Notes under the pieces: generated by a model | What the model was told of the DNA's origin: nothing | Seen by the model: only the letters and a program-made list of their open reading frames with translations | The model's database searches: none | From: Thauera sp. | Lineage (GTDB): Bacteria; Pseudomonadota; Gammaproteobacteria; Burkholderiales; Rhodocyclaceae | Reading direction: 5' to 3' | Assembly: GCA_024235615.1 (NCBI GenBank) | Contig: JACKMB010000003.1 | Coordinates: forward strand, 1 to 64,000 | Length of the DNA: 64,000 nt | Shown: positions 39,400 to 50,727 of the stretch, piece by piece | How positions within the stretch are numbered: position 1 is the first letter of the stretch | Layout of the letters: every line of letters begins with the position of its first letter | Program-made: the position numbers and the translations under genes

Positions 39400-40230
39400 A
39401 TGAGCATTGTCATCAAGACCCCGGAAGAGATCGAGAAGATGCGCGTGGCCTGCCGGCTCGCCGCCGAAGTGCTCGACTACATCGAGCCCTTCGTCGTCCC
39501 CGGCGTCACCACCGGCGAACTCGACCGCCTGTGCCACGACTACATGGTGAACGTGCAGGACACCATTCCCGCCCCGCTCGACTATGCGCCGCCCGGCTAC
39601 ACGCCCTACCCCAAGTCGATCTGCACCTCGGTGAACCATCAGGTATGCCACGGCGTGCCCGGCGAGAAGGCGCTCAAGAAAGGCGACATCGTCAACCTCG
39701 ACATCACCGTGATCAAGGACGGCTTCCACGGCGACACCAGCCGCATGTTCCTGGTCGGCGGCGAGTCCGCCTGCAGCATCGTCGCCCGGCGCCTGACGCG
39801 CATCACCTACGAGTGCATGTGGCTGGGCATCGCCGCGGTCCGGCCCGGCGGCCGCCTCGGCGACATCGGCGCGGCGATCCAGAAGCACGCCGAAGGCAAC
39901 GGCTTCTCGGTGGTGCGCGAGTTCTGCGGCCACGGCATCGGGCGCAAGTTCCACGAGGAACCGCAGGTGCTGCACTACGGCAAGGCCGGCACCGGCCCCA
40001 CGCTCGAGCCGGGCATGATCTTCACCATCGAGCCGATGATCAACGCCGGCAAGGCGGCGATCTCCGAGCTGCCCGACGGCTGGACCATCGTCACCAAGGA
40101 CCGCAGCCTGTCGGCGCAGTGGGAACACACGGTGGTGATCACCGACACCGGGGTCGAGGTGCTCACCCTCTCCGCCAAGTGCCCGCCGCCGCCCGAGCTC
40201 GTCGCCGCCCGCTTCGCCACGACGGGCTGA
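39400..40230 (+). CDS. map: Methionine aminopeptidase, type I
   Basis: Removes initiator methionine. 276 residues, about a dozen longer than E. coli MetAP because of a C-terminal tail rich in Pro and Ala. The five metal ligands are visible: NLDITVIKDGFHGDTS (two Asp), HGIGRKFHEEP (His), FTIEPMIN (Glu) and QWEHTVVIT (Glu). ATG 39400 (MSIVIKTPEEIEKMR) has a weak ribosome-binding site. map beside rpsB and glnD is the common proteobacterial order. Confidence 0.96.
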   Translation: MSIVIKTPEEIEKMRVACRLAAEVLDYIEPFVVPGVTTGELDRLCHDYMVNVQDTIPAPLDYAPPGYTPYPKSICTSVNHQVCHGVPGEKALKKGDIVNLDITVIKDGFHGDTSRMFLVGGESACSIVARRLTRITYECMWLGIAAVRPGGRLGDIGAAIQKHAEGNGFSVVREFCGHGIGRKFHEEPQVLHYGKAGTGPTLEPGMIFTIEPMINAGKAAISELPDGWTIVTKDRSLSAQWEHTVVITDTGVEVLTLSAKCPPPPELVAARFATTG

Positions 40231-40253
40231 GGAAACCCGACCCAGGCCCGCGC

Positions 40254-42830
40254 ATGAACGACGCCCTCACCGAAGAACTGCACACCCTTGCCGCCACGGC
40301 TCGCCAACGCCTCGTCGAGGGCACGGCGCAGCTGCGCGAGGCCTATCAGGCGCGGCCGCAGACCTCCAGCCTGCTCAAGGGCCGCGCCCGCCTGGTCGAT
40401 CAGGAACTCGTCCGCCTGTGGGCGGCGTGTGCGATGCCCGCCTCCGCGGCGCTGGTGGCGGTGGGCGGCTATGGCCGCGGGGAGCTCTTCCCGGCCTCGG
40501 ACGTCGATCTGCTCGTGCTGCTCTCCGCTCCGCCCGACGAGGCGCTGAGGGCGCGCCTGTCGGCGCTCGTCGGCGCGCTGTGGGATTGCGGACTCGAGGT
40601 CGGGCACGCGGTACGCACGGTGGACGAGTGCATGGTCGCCGCCGCCGACGACATCACCGTGCAGACCAACCTGCTCGAGGCGCGCCTGCTCGCCGGCAAC
40701 GCGGCACTGTTCGCCGAGCTGAATGCGCGCTACCGCGATGCGCTCGACGTGCGCGCCTTCTACAAGGCAAAGCTGCTGGAGCAGGAACAGCGCTACGCCC
40801 GCTTCAATGACACGCCCTATGCCCTCGAGCCCAACTGCAAGGAGAGCCCCGGCGGGCTGCGCGACCTGCAGATGCTGGGCTGGATCGCGCGCGCGGCCGG
40901 GCTCGGCCACAACTGGCGCGACCTCGCCCGCCACCGCCTGATCACCGGCGGCGAGGCCGGCGAACTGCGCGCGATCGAGCGCTTCCTGCAGCACATCCGC
41001 ATCCGCCTGCATCATCTGACCGGGCGCGCCGAGGACCGCCTGCTCTTCGACCACCAGGAAAAGCTCGCCCGCATCCTCGGCATCGAGGCCACGCCCACCC
41101 GGCGCGCCTCCGAGGTACTGATGCAGCGCTACTACGTCACCGCCAAGATGGTGATGCAGTTGAACACCGTGCTGCTGCAGAACTACGGCAGCGTGATCTT
41201 CCCCGACCGCGGCGCCGCGATCGTGGTGAATCCGCGCTTCCAGGTCGTGCGCGAGCTGCTCGACATCCGCGACGAGGACGTCTTCGAGCGCCACCCTTCC
41301 GCCCTGCTCGAGTGCTTCCTGCTGCTGCAGCAGCGCTCCGAGCTCAAGGGCATGACCGCGCGCACGCTGCGTGCCCTCTGGATCCACCGCAACCAGGTCA
41401 ACGCCGCCTTCCGCGCCGACCCCGCGCACCGCGCGCTCTTCCTGCAGATCCTGCAGCAGCGCCGCGGCATCGTGCGGGTGTTCCGCAAGATGAACGAATA
41501 CGGCATCCTGTCGCGCTACATTCCGGCGTGGCGGCGCATCGTCGGCCAGATGCAGCACGACCTCTTCCACGTCTATACGGTCGACCAGCACATCCTGATG
41601 GTGCTGCGCAACGTGCGCCGCTTCACGATGGGCGAGCACGCCCATGAATACCCGCTGATGACGCGCCTGATCATGGCCTTCGAGCGCCCCTGGCTGCTCT
41701 ACGTCGCGGCGCTCTTCCACGACATCGCCAAGGGCCGCGGCGGCGACCACTCCACGCTGGGCATGGCGGATGCGCGCGAGTTCTGCGTGCAGCACGGCAT
41801 GGACGCGGACGACAGCGCGCTGGTCGTCTGGCTGGTCGAGCAGCACCTCACCATGTCGCGCGTCGCGCAGAAGGAGGACACCTCCGACCCCGAGATCATC
41901 CAGCGCTTCGCCGACGTCGTGCGCGACGAGCGTCGCCTGGTCGCGCTCTACCTGCTCACCCACGCCGACATCCGCGGCACCAGCCCCAAGGTCTGGAACG
42001 GCTGGAAGGGCAAGCTGCTCGAGGATCTGTTCTTCGCCACCCAGCGCCTGCTGCGCGGTGCCACCGCCAAGGAGGCGCTCGGCCTCGACGGCCGCCTCGA
42101 GGATGCCCGCCGCCAGCTGCGCTTCCACGGCCTGCGCCCGGGCGTGGAGGACGCGCTGTGGGCCCGGCTCGACCCGGTGTATTTCATGCGGCATTCCGCC
42201 GAGGAGATCGCCTGGCACACGCGGGTGCTGTACTACCGCACCGACTCGGAAGAGCCGGTAGTGAAGGCGCGCGTGGCCGAGGACGAGGACGGCGTGCAGG
42301 TGATGGTGTTCACCCGCGACCAGAAGGACCTCTTCGTGCGTCTCACCGGCTTCTTCGGCCGCATGGGCTTCACCATCGTCGACGCCAAGGTGCACACCAC
42401 CCGCCACGGCTACGCGCTCGACAGCTTCATGCTGCAGGATCCGGGCGAACAGGCCGCCTATCGCGACATCGTGATCCTGATCGAGCACGAGCTCAGCGCC
42501 CGCCTGCAGAAGCCCGGCGTCCCCGAGCGCCCCAGCCGCGGCAGAATGTCGAGGCAGGTGAAGCACTTCCCGATCAGCCCCGAGGTCAGCATCCGCCCCG
42601 ACGAGGCCGGCCGACATCATGTGCTGTCGCTCACCGCCGCCGACCGCCCCGGACTGCTCTACGACGTCGCCGCGGTGCTCGCCGAGCACGGCATCCGCCT
42701 GCACACCGCCAAGATCGCCACCCTGGGCGAGCGCGTCGAGGACACCTTCCTGCTCACCGGCAACGCGCTGAACCAGGACGCGCAGGTGCTCAGGATCGAG
42801 CGCGAGCTGCTCGAGCGGCTGCAGGTCTAG
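40254..42830 (+). CDS. glnD: Bifunctional uridylyltransferase/uridylyl-removing enzyme
   Basis: Nitrogen sensor that uridylylates PII proteins at low glutamine and deuridylylates them at high glutamine. 858 residues: nucleotidyltransferase domain with GGYGRGELFPASDVDLL (about 70-86), a linker, HD domain with ALFHDIAKGRGGDHS, and two C-terminal ACT domains (LFVRLTGFFGRMGF and LSLTAADRPGLLYDV) that bind glutamine. ATG 40254 follows the map stop by 23 bp. A REP-like half element and a 21-bp tandem array follow the gene. Confidence 0.96.
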   Translation: MNDALTEELHTLAATARQRLVEGTAQLREAYQARPQTSSLLKGRARLVDQELVRLWAACAMPASAALVAVGGYGRGELFPASDVDLLVLLSAPPDEALRARLSALVGALWDCGLEVGHAVRTVDECMVAAADDITVQTNLLEARLLAGNAALFAELNARYRDALDVRAFYKAKLLEQEQRYARFNDTPYALEPNCKESPGGLRDLQMLGWIARAAGLGHNWRDLARHRLITGGEAGELRAIERFLQHIRIRLHHLTGRAEDRLLFDHQEKLARILGIEATPTRRASEVLMQRYYVTAKMVMQLNTVLLQNYGSVIFPDRGAAIVVNPRFQVVRELLDIRDEDVFERHPSALLECFLLLQQRSELKGMTARTLRALWIHRNQVNAAFRADPAHRALFLQILQQRRGIVRVFRKMNEYGILSRYIPAWRRIVGQMQHDLFHVYTVDQHILMVLRNVRRFTMGEHAHEYPLMTRLIMAFERPWLLYVAALFHDIAKGRGGDHSTLGMADAREFCVQHGMDADDSALVVWLVEQHLTMSRVAQKEDTSDPEIIQRFADVVRDERRLVALYLLTHADIRGTSPKVWNGWKGKLLEDLFFATQRLLRGATAKEALGLDGRLEDARRQLRFHGLRPGVEDALWARLDPVYFMRHSAEEIAWHTRVLYYRTDSEEPVVKARVAEDEDGVQVMVFTRDQKDLFVRLTGFFGRMGFTIVDAKVHTTRHGYALDSFMLQDPGEQAAYRDIVILIEHELSARLQKPGVPERPSRGRMSRQVKHFPISPEVSIRPDEAGRHHVLSLTAADRPGLLYDVAAVLAEHGIRLHTAKIATLGERVEDTFLLTGNALNQDAQVLRIERELLERLQV

Positions 42831-42871
42831 GGCGCATGGGGGCGCCGGCGCGGGCCGGCTCGGGCCGGCCA

Positions 42872-42895
42872 TTCGCGCCTGCCGGCGCTCCTACA
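42872..42895. repeat. REP-like right half next to a tandem array
   Basis: TTCGCGCCTGCCGGCGCTCC followed by TACA lies after glnD. Its last base is the first base of the 21-bp array. The matching left half is at 43046-43069, on the far side of the array, so the two arms are outside-in relative to the usual doublet. Confidence 0.75.
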
Positions 42896-43005
42896 TGAAC
42901 CCACGGGGCGGGGACATGAACCCACGGGGCGGGGACATGAACCCACGGGGCGGGGACATGAACCCACGGGGCGGGGACATGAACCCGCGGGGCGGGGACA
43001 TGCAA
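42895..43005. repeat. 21-bp tandem repeat array
   Basis: Five full copies of a 21-bp unit begin at 42895, 42916, 42937, 42958 and 42979, with a sixth start at 43000. The unit begins ATGAACCCACGGGGCGGGG. The first four copies are identical, and the fifth has one A-to-G change. Because 21 is a multiple of three, the plus strand could encode repeats of MNPRGGD (an open frame runs 42895-43131), but no ribosome-binding site or conserved protein supports translation. Confidence 0.9.
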
Positions 43006-43045
43006 GCGCGCGACCTGAAATATGAGCCCCCGCGGACGCATCCCG

Positions 43046-43069
43046 TGCAGGAGCACCGGCAGGCGCGAA
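43046..43069. repeat. REP-like left half
   Basis: TGCAGGAGCACCGGCAGGCG followed by CGAA, the left arm of the common doublet, sits just before the convergent end of the YqhA-family gene. No right arm follows. Confidence 0.75.
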
Positions 43070-43091
43070 AGCGGCGGCGGGGCGCCGGCGC

Positions 43092-43598
43092 TCAGTGGCC
43101 CTTGCCCGCCAGGCGGTCCATGGCCGCGTAGAGCAGGCCCGAGAACAGGAAGGTGACGTGGATGCCCACCATCCAGCCGAGCTGGCGGTCGGTGAGGTTA
43201 TGGGCGTTCATGAAGGCCTTCAGCAGCTCGATCCCGGAGATCGCCACGATCGAGCCGATCAGCTTGAGCTTGAGGTCGGAAAAGCCGATGTGCCCCATCC
43301 ACTCCGGGCGGTCGCGGTGGGTGTGCAGGTCTTCCATCTTGGAGACGAAGTTCTCGTAGCCGCTGAAGATGATGATGATCAGCAGGTTCATGATCAGCGC
43401 CACGTCGACCAGGGAGAGCACGCCGATGATCAGCTCGCTGCCCGAGGCGGTCCAGATCTGCGCGAACAGCCCGAACAGCTCCTTGCCGAACTTCACCAGC
43501 AGCAACACCATCGCCAGCACCAGGCCGAAATACACCGGCGCCATCAGCCAGCGGCTGGTGAATAGCACGTGCTCGAACGAGCTCTCGACCCGCTTCAT
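43092..43598 (-). CDS. YqhA/UPF0114 family inner-membrane protein
   Basis: 168 residues from ATG 43598, which follows AGGAGG with 8-nt spacing; an upstream in-frame ATG (43631) lies inside mtnP and is less well placed. The protein begins MKRVESSFEHVLFTSRWLMAP, the TIGR00645 hallmark. It has three or four membrane helices (PVYFGLVLAMVLLLVKF, LIIGVLSLVDVALIMNLLII, LIGSIVAISGIELLKAF, MVGIHVTFLFSGLLYAAM), and ENFVSKMED is conserved. Function unknown. It overlaps or closely follows mtnP. Confidence 0.88.
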   Translation of the reverse strand: MKRVESSFEHVLFTSRWLMAPVYFGLVLAMVLLLVKFGKELFGLFAQIWTASGSELIIGVLSLVDVALIMNLLIIIIFSGYENFVSKMEDLHTHRDRPEWMGHIGFSDLKLKLIGSIVAISGIELLKAFMNAHNLTDRQLGWMVGIHVTFLFSGLLYAAMDRLAGKGH

Positions 43599-43623
43599 CG
43601 CATTGACCTCCTCGCTCGGTCGA

Positions 43624-44361
43624 TCAGACATGGCAAAGCCCCTCGAGCACGGCGCGCACGCGCACCATGGACTCCTGCAGCACGAGTTCGATGTCGTCGA
43701 AATGGATGCCGTGCGCGCTCGACGAGCGCCCCGCAGCGTAATTGACCACCACGCCGATCGCGGCGTAGGGCAGCTCGAGCTCGCGCGCCAGCGCCGCCTC
43801 GGGCATGCCGGTCATGCCGACGATGTCGCATCCATCGCGCTCGAGGCGGTCGATCTCGGCGGCGCTCTCCAGGCGCGGTCCCTGGGTGCTCGCGTAGACG
43901 CCTCCATCCACCGCGCTGTCGCCGGCGGCGCGGATCGCCGCGAGCAGGCGACGGCGCAGGGCCTCGTCGTATGGCTCGGTGAAGTCGATATGGCGCACCG
44001 GCGTGTCGCCACCCTCGAAGAAGGTGCTCTTGCGCCCCCAGGTGTAGTCGATGATCTGGTTCGGCACGATCAGCGTGCCGGGCGCGAGGTCGGCACGGAT
44101 GCCGCCCACCGAGGCGACGGAGACGATGCCGGTGGCCTTGGCCTGCTTGAGCGCCCAGATGTTGGCGCGGTAATTGACCAGGTGCGGCGGGATGGTGTGG
44201 CCGTAGCCGTGGCGGGCGAGGAAGACGACCGGCTCGTCGCAGACGCGACCGAAGGCGAGCGCGCCCGAGGGCTCGCCGTAGGGCGTGCGCACAACCTCGC
44301 GGCGCTCGATCTCCATGTTCGACAATTGGGTGAGTCCGCTGCCGCCGATGATCGCGAGCAT
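43624..44361 (-). CDS. mtnP: S-methyl-5'-thioadenosine/thioinosine phosphorylase
   Basis: Purine nucleoside phosphorylase family 2 enzyme (245 residues) of methylthioadenosine salvage. [13 protein letters not shown] carries the phosphate-binding Gly-Ser, [25 protein letters not shown] and [19 protein letters not shown] are the family signatures. Where adenosine-specific enzymes carry an Asp-x-Asp that reads the 6-amino group, this protein has VVVNYAAG, which suggests 6-oxopurine (thioinosine) preference as in the Pseudomonas enzyme; this is inference. Divergent from typA. Confidence 0.88.
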   Translation of the reverse strand: MLAIIGGSGLTQLSNMEIERREVVRTPYGEPSGALAFGRVCDEPVVFLARHGYGHTIPPHLVNYRANIWALKQAKATGIVSVASVGGIRADLAPGTLIVPNQIIDYTWGRKSTFFEGGDTPVRHIDFTEPYDEALRRRLLAAIRAAGDSAVDGGVYASTQGPRLESAAEIDRLERDGCDIVGMTGMPEAALARELELPYAAIGVVVNYAAGRSSSAHGIHFDDIELVLQESMVRVRAVLEGLCHV

Positions 44362-44439
44362 GGTGAAGAGACCTTTCTTGGCTGGGGCGCGCGATTCTAG
44401 CACGCCCCCCAGAAATCCATGCTGCGCTGCCACAGCACG

Positions 44440-44448
44440 TGCTAGAAT
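44440..44448 (+). promoter_or_regulatory. Extended -10 promoter of typA
   Basis: TGC followed by TAGAAT is an extended -10 element 35 bp before the typA ATG, giving a start near 44455 and a short leader. No good -35 hexamer is visible, as is usual for extended -10 promoters. Confidence 0.45.
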
Positions 44449-44482
44449 CCTCGCCCTTTCAAAGACTTCGCCGCCCTCCTCC

Positions 44483-46300
<1,818 letters not shown>

Positions 46301-46456
46301 GCGCCGGCGACGGGAGATCGGGCGGGACGGTCGCCGCTGCCGCCGCTTCGCCCCCGCCAGTCGCGCGGGGCGGCGGCGGCGACATTGGCGCGATGCTGCG
46401 AGCGCGCAGGCCGGACTCGCTCATCTCCCGCCCGGATGAGCCCGCGCCCCTCCGAC

Positions 46457-46930
46457 TCACGCCTCCTGCCGCACCCGCTCCACGATCCCGCGCGCCCCGT
46501 CCTCGCACATGTCGAGCACCAGGTCGAAGCCCTTCGGCCCGCCGTAGTAAGGATCGGGCACCTCCTCGCCGTACCGCTCCGCCCCCGTGAAGGGCAGGAA
46601 GAGCTGAAGCTTGGGCCGATATACCTCGGGGCAATGGCGCTGCATGTGTTCCAGATGCCCGCGGTCCATCGCCAGCAGCAGGTCGAACTCCTGGAAATCC
46701 CGCAGCTCCAGCTTGCGCGCGCGGAGCGCGGACAGGTCGTAGCCACGCAGCTTGGCCGCCTTCTGCGTGCGTGGATCGGGCGCCTCGCCGACGTGGTAGC
46801 CCTGCGTGCCGGCCGAGTCGAGCAGCACCTGCGCGCCCAGCCCGCCGGTCTCGACGAAATGGCGCGCCACCGCCTCGGCGGTCGGTGAGCGACAGATGTT
46901 GCCTGTACACACGAACAGGATCCTCTTCAT
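46457..46930 (-). CDS. Low molecular weight protein-tyrosine phosphatase
   Basis: 157 residues. The P-loop CTGNICRS (8-15) gives Cys8 and Arg14, and DPYYGG supplies the general-acid Asp. FDLLLAMDRGHLEHM is conserved. Short enough to be the free-standing housekeeping type rather than the exopolysaccharide Wzb type; no capsule genes are nearby. Confidence 0.93.
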   Translation of the reverse strand: MKRILFVCTGNICRSPTAEAVARHFVETGGLGAQVLLDSAGTQGYHVGEAPDPRTQKAAKLRGYDLSALRARKLELRDFQEFDLLLAMDRGHLEHMQRHCPEVYRPKLQLFLPFTGAERYGEEVPDPYYGGPKGFDLVLDMCEDGARGIVERVRQEA

Positions 46931-46954
46931 CCCCTCCCCTCCTCTTATTGTTGT

Positions 46955-49042
46955 TTACACGCTGCCGTGCTGGTCGGCGCCGAAGGCGCGCTCGCGCAGC
47001 TTGAAGAGCTCGTCGCGCGCCGCAGCGGCCTTCTCGAACTCCAGGTTGCGGGCATGCTCCTGCATCTCCTTCTCGAGGCGCTTGATCGCGCGCGCCAGCG
47101 ACTTCTCGTCCATCGCCGCGTAGTCGCCGCCCTTCTCCGCCACACGCGCGACGTCGCGCTTGGCGCCATCGGCATCGTACACCCCGTCGATGATGTCCTT
47201 GATGCGCTTGGTCACCGACTTCGGCACGATGCCGTTGGCCTCGTTGAAGGCAATCTGCTTCTGCCGCCGGCGCTCGGTCTCGCCGATGGCCGCCTTCATC
47301 GAGTCGGTGACGCGGTCGGCGTAGAGGATGGCGGTGCCGTGGAGGTGGCGCGCGGCGCGGCCGATGGTCTGGATCAGCGAACGCTCCGAGCGCAGGAAGC
47401 CCTCCTTGTCCGCGTCCAGGATCGCCACCAGCGACACCTCCGGGATGTCCAGGCCCTCGCGCAGCAGGTTGATGCCCACCAGCACGTCGAATTCGCCCAG
47501 GCGCAGGTCACGGATGATCTCCACGCGCTCGACGGTGTCGATGTCCGAATGCAGGTAGCGCACGCGGATGCCGTTGTCGGCGAGGTAGTCGGTGAGATCC
47601 TCCGCCATGCGCTTGGTGAGCACGGTGACCAGCACGCGCTCGTTCACCGCGAGGCGCTTCTTGATCTCGCCGAGCAGATCGTCCACCTGCGTCATCGCCG
47701 GACGCACCTCGACCATCGGGTCGATCAGCCCGGTCGGACGCACCACCTGCTCCACCACCTGCCCCTGGTGCTCCTCCTCGTACTTCGCCGGCGTGGCGGA
47801 GACGAACACGGTCTGCGGCATCAGGCGCTCGAACTCGTCGAACTTGAGCGGCCGGTTGTCCAGCGCCGAGGGCAGGCGAAAGCCGTAGCCCACCAGGTTC
47901 TCCTTGCGCGAGCGGTCGCCCTTGTACATGCCGCCGACCTGGCCGATGGCCACGTGCGACTCGTCGATGAACAGCAGCGCGTCCTGCGGCAGGTAGTCGA
48001 TCAGCGTCGGCGGCGGCTCGCCCGGGCCGCGCCCCGACAGATGGCGCGAGTAGTTCTCGATGCCCTTGCAGAAGCCCATCTCGTTGAGCATCTCGAGATC
48101 GAAGCGGGTGCGCTGCTCGATGCGCTGCGCCTCCACCAGCTTGCCCTCGCGCTGGAAGAAGGCGACGCGCTCCTTCAACTCCTCCTTGATCGCCTCGATC
48201 GCCTGCAGCACGGTCGCGCGCGGGGTCACGTAGTGGCTGGACGGATACACGGTGAAGCGCGCCAGCTTGTGCTTGAGGTGGCCGGTGAGCGGGTCGAACA
48301 GGGTCAGGTGCTCGATCTCGTCGTCGAACATCTCGATGCGCACCGCGAGCTCGGCGTTCTCGGCCGGGAAGACGTCGATCACGTCGCCGCGCACGCGGAA
48401 GGTGCCGCGGCGAAAGTCGATGTCGGCGCGGGTGTACTGCATCGCCACCAGGCGCTGGATGAGGTCGCGGTGCGCCATGCGCTCGCCCTCGCGCAGGTGC
48501 AGGATCATGGCGTGGTAATCGACCGGGTCGCCGATGCCGTAGATGCACGACACCGTGGCCACGATCACCACGTCGCGGCGCTCCATCAGGCTCTTGGTCG
48601 CCGACAGCCGCATCTGCTCGATGTGCTCGTTGATCGACGAGTCCTTCTCGATGAAGAGGTCGCGCGAGGGCACGTAGGCCTCGGGCTGGTAGTAGTCGTA
48701 GTAGCTGACGAAGTACTCGACCGCGTTCTCGGGCAGGAACTCCTTGAACTCGGCGTAGAGCTGCGCCGCCAGCGTCTTGTTGGGCGCCAGCACCAGCGCC
48801 GGGCGGCCCATGCGGGCGATCACGTTGGCCATGGTGTAGGTCTTGCCCGAGCCGGTCACGCCCAGCAGGGTCTGGTACATCAGGCCGTCCTCGACCCCTT
48901 CGCACAGCAGGCGGATGGCCTCGGGCTGGTCGCCGGCGGGCGGAAAGGGCTGGTGCAGGCGGAAGGGGCTGCCTTCGAAAGTGAGCACCGCGCCGCCTTG
49001 CTGCGGTGCATCGTTTCCGGCGCTATTGCCTTGACTCGTCAT
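46955..49042 (-). CDS. uvrB: Excinuclease ABC subunit B
   Basis: DNA damage-verifying helicase of nucleotide excision repair. 695 residues. Walker A GVTGSGKT (61-68), beta-hairpin [19 protein letters not shown] box, [17 protein letters not shown] (motif VI), and a C-terminal UVR domain ([20 protein letters not shown]) that binds UvrA/UvrC. ATG 49042 (MTSQGNSAG) gives a slightly extended N-terminus of about 25 residues. Divergent from the aminotransferase. Confidence 0.97.
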   Translation of the reverse strand: MTSQGNSAGNDAPQQGGAVLTFEGSPFRLHQPFPPAGDQPEAIRLLCEGVEDGLMYQTLLGVTGSGKTYTMANVIARMGRPALVLAPNKTLAAQLYAEFKEFLPENAVEYFVSYYDYYQPEAYVPSRDLFIEKDSSINEHIEQMRLSATKSLMERRDVVIVATVSCIYGIGDPVDYHAMILHLREGERMAHRDLIQRLVAMQYTRADIDFRRGTFRVRGDVIDVFPAENAELAVRIEMFDDEIEHLTLFDPLTGHLKHKLARFTVYPSSHYVTPRATVLQAIEAIKEELKERVAFFQREGKLVEAQRIEQRTRFDLEMLNEMGFCKGIENYSRHLSGRGPGEPPPTLIDYLPQDALLFIDESHVAIGQVGGMYKGDRSRKENLVGYGFRLPSALDNRPLKFDEFERLMPQTVFVSATPAKYEEEHQGQVVEQVVRPTGLIDPMVEVRPAMTQVDDLLGEIKKRLAVNERVLVTVLTKRMAEDLTDYLADNGIRVRYLHSDIDTVERVEIIRDLRLGEFDVLVGINLLREGLDIPEVSLVAILDADKEGFLRSERSLIQTIGRAARHLHGTAILYADRVTDSMKAAIGETERRRQKQIAFNEANGIVPKSVTKRIKDIIDGVYDADGAKRDVARVAEKGGDYAAMDEKSLARAIKRLEKEMQEHARNLEFEKAAAARDELFKLRERAFGADQHGSV

Positions 49043-49193
49043 GCTAAAATTCCCGCTCCATTCCGGTGCATCGCCGCATGGCGAGACCGGACGAAAACGC
49101 CGATTATTTCCCAAATCGCGTGACAAGGCACGGCGTGTCGCCGTCCTCGCCGCGCGCACTCACCGCTGCCCTACCGGAACAACTGGAGTCCTC

Positions 49194-50402
49194 ATGTCCG
49201 CTTCGATCTTCGCCGCCGTCGAGATGGCGCCCCGTGACCCGATCCTTGGCCTGAACGAGGCCTTCGCCGCCGACACCCGCGCCGAGAAGGTCAACCTCGG
49301 CGTCGGCGTGTACTACGACGACAACGGCAAGATCCCGCTGCTCGCCGCCGTGCGCGCGGCCGAGAAGGTCCGCCTCGAAGCCATGCCGCCGCGCGGCTAC
49401 CAGCCGATCGAAGGCCCCGCCGCCTACAACAACGCGGTGCAGGGCCTGCTCTTCGGCAAGGACTCGCAGCTCGCCACCAGCGGCCAGACCATCACCGTCG
49501 AGGCCCTCGGCGGCACCGGCGCGCTCAAGGTCGGCGCCGACTACCTCAAGCGCCTCGTGCCCGGCGCCACCGTGTACATTTCCGACCCGAGCTGGGAGAA
49601 CCACCGCGCGCTGTTCGAATCCGCCGGCTTCCCGGTCGAGAACTACCCCTACTACGACGCCGCCACCCGCGGAGTGAACTTCGCCGGCATGAAGGCCAAG
49701 CTCGACAGCCTGCAGCCCGGCTCGATCATCGTGCTGCACGCCTGCTGCCACAACCCCACCGGCGCCGACCTGTCCGATGCGCAGTGGGACGAAGTGGTCG
49801 ACGTGTGCCGCGAGCGCGGCCTCATCCCCTTCCTCGACATGGCCTACCAGGGCTTCGCCGAAGGCATCGACGCCGACGCCGTGGCCGTGCGCGCCCTGTC
49901 GTCCAGCGGCCTGCAGTTCTTCGTGTCGAGCTCGTTCTCGAAGAGCTTCTCGCTCTACGGCGAGCGCGTCGGCGCGCTGTCCATCGTCACCGCCAGCAAG
50001 GAAGAAGCCGGCCGCGTGCTGTCGCAGGTCAAGCGCGTGATCCGCACCAACTACTCCAACCCGCCGATCCACGGCGGCGCCATCGTCGCCGCGGTGCTGT
50101 CCTCGCCCGAGCTGCGCCAGATGTGGGAAGACGAGCTCGGCGGCATGCGCGAGCGCATCCGCGCCATGCGCACCGGCCTGGTCGAGCAGCTCAAGGCCGC
50201 CGGCGTGGCGCAGGACTTCTCCTTCGTGATCAAGCAGCGCGGCATGTTCTCCTACACCGGCCTCACCGCCGCCCAGGTCGAGCAGCTGAAGGCCGATTTC
50301 GGCATCTACGCCGTGTCGACCGGCCGCATCTGCCTGGCCGCGCTCAACTCCAAGAACATCGGCTACGTCGCCAAGGCGATCGCGCAGGTGGTCAAGGGCT
50401 GA
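49194..50402 (+). CDS. Aromatic/aspartate aminotransferase, class I (AspC/TyrB type)
   Basis: PLP enzyme (402 residues) exchanging amino groups between aromatic amino acids or aspartate and 2-oxoglutarate. The N-terminus (MAPRDPILGLNEAF, KVNLGVGVYYDD) is that of the AspC/TyrB clade. GGTGAL, CCHNPTGADLS and the Schiff-base lysine in SSSFSKSFSLYGERVG are visible, as is the terminal STGRICLAAL with the carboxylate-binding Arg. ATG 49194 follows GGAG. AspC and TyrB cannot be told apart by eye. Confidence 0.92.
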   Translation: MSASIFAAVEMAPRDPILGLNEAFAADTRAEKVNLGVGVYYDDNGKIPLLAAVRAAEKVRLEAMPPRGYQPIEGPAAYNNAVQGLLFGKDSQLATSGQTITVEALGGTGALKVGADYLKRLVPGATVYISDPSWENHRALFESAGFPVENYPYYDAATRGVNFAGMKAKLDSLQPGSIIVLHACCHNPTGADLSDAQWDEVVDVCRERGLIPFLDMAYQGFAEGIDADAVAVRALSSSGLQFFVSSSFSKSFSLYGERVGALSIVTASKEEAGRVLSQVKRVIRTNYSNPPIHGGAIVAAVLSSPELRQMWEDELGGMRERIRAMRTGLVEQLKAAGVAQDFSFVIKQRGMFSYTGLTAAQVEQLKADFGIYAVSTGRICLAALNSKNIGYVAKAIAQVVKG

Positions 50403-50457
50403 AACCTTTCGCGAGTCCGGGCGCAGGCAGCTTTCCTCAAAAAATGCCGCCTTCGCC

Positions 50458-50486
50458 TTGACTCAAGCGCGTTCCCTGCCTAAAAT
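50458..50486 (+). promoter_or_regulatory. Sigma70 promoter of the tRNA-Asn genes
   Basis: TTGACT (50458-50463), 17 bp, TAAAAT (50481-50486): both boxes match consensus at 5 of 6. The start would be near 50493, only a few bases before the first mature tRNA. Confidence 0.75.
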
Positions 50487-50498
50487 GCGCGCCTCTGT

Positions 50499-50574
50499 TC
50501 CCCGATAGCTCAGTCGGTAGAGCGCCGGACTGTTAATCCGTAGGTCCCTGGTTCGAGCCCAGGTCGGGGAGCCA
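50499..50574 (+). tRNA. tRNA-Asn (GTT), copy 1
   Basis: 76 nt including encoded CCA. Acceptor arm TCCCCGA pairs with TCGGGGA, the D arm contains AGCTCAGTCGGTAGAGC, anticodon GTT is at 50532-50534 in the loop CTGTTAA, and the T arm is CCTGGTTCGAGCCCAGG. Asparagine by anticodon. Confidence 0.98.
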
Positions 50575-50651
50575 AGTTTCAGGACTTGGTGTTTCTCACC
50601 GGAACAGCAAGTTGCACAGCATCAATCGCAGCGAAGGCTGCAAGAGGTAAT

Positions 50652-50727
50652 TCCCCGATAGCTCAGTCGGTAGAGCGCCGGACTGTTAATCCGTAGGTCC
50701 CTGGTTCGAGCCCAGGTCGGGGAGCCA
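50652..50727 (+). tRNA. tRNA-Asn (GTT), copy 2
   Basis: Identical in all 76 nt to the first copy, anticodon at 50685-50687, separated from it by 77 bp of unrelated sequence. Probably cotranscribed, since no second promoter of comparable quality lies between the two and a terminator follows this copy. Confidence 0.98.

Noticed and set aside
42895..43131. Possible CRISPR array or repeat-protein gene at the 21-bp tandem repeats
   Set aside because: Units are directly adjacent with no unique spacers and no cas genes, so it is not CRISPR. As a protein, it lacks a ribosome-binding site and homologues, so no CDS is called.
46967..49123. 718-codon open frame antisense to uvrB
   Set aside because: Shadow of uvrB, no family resemblance.
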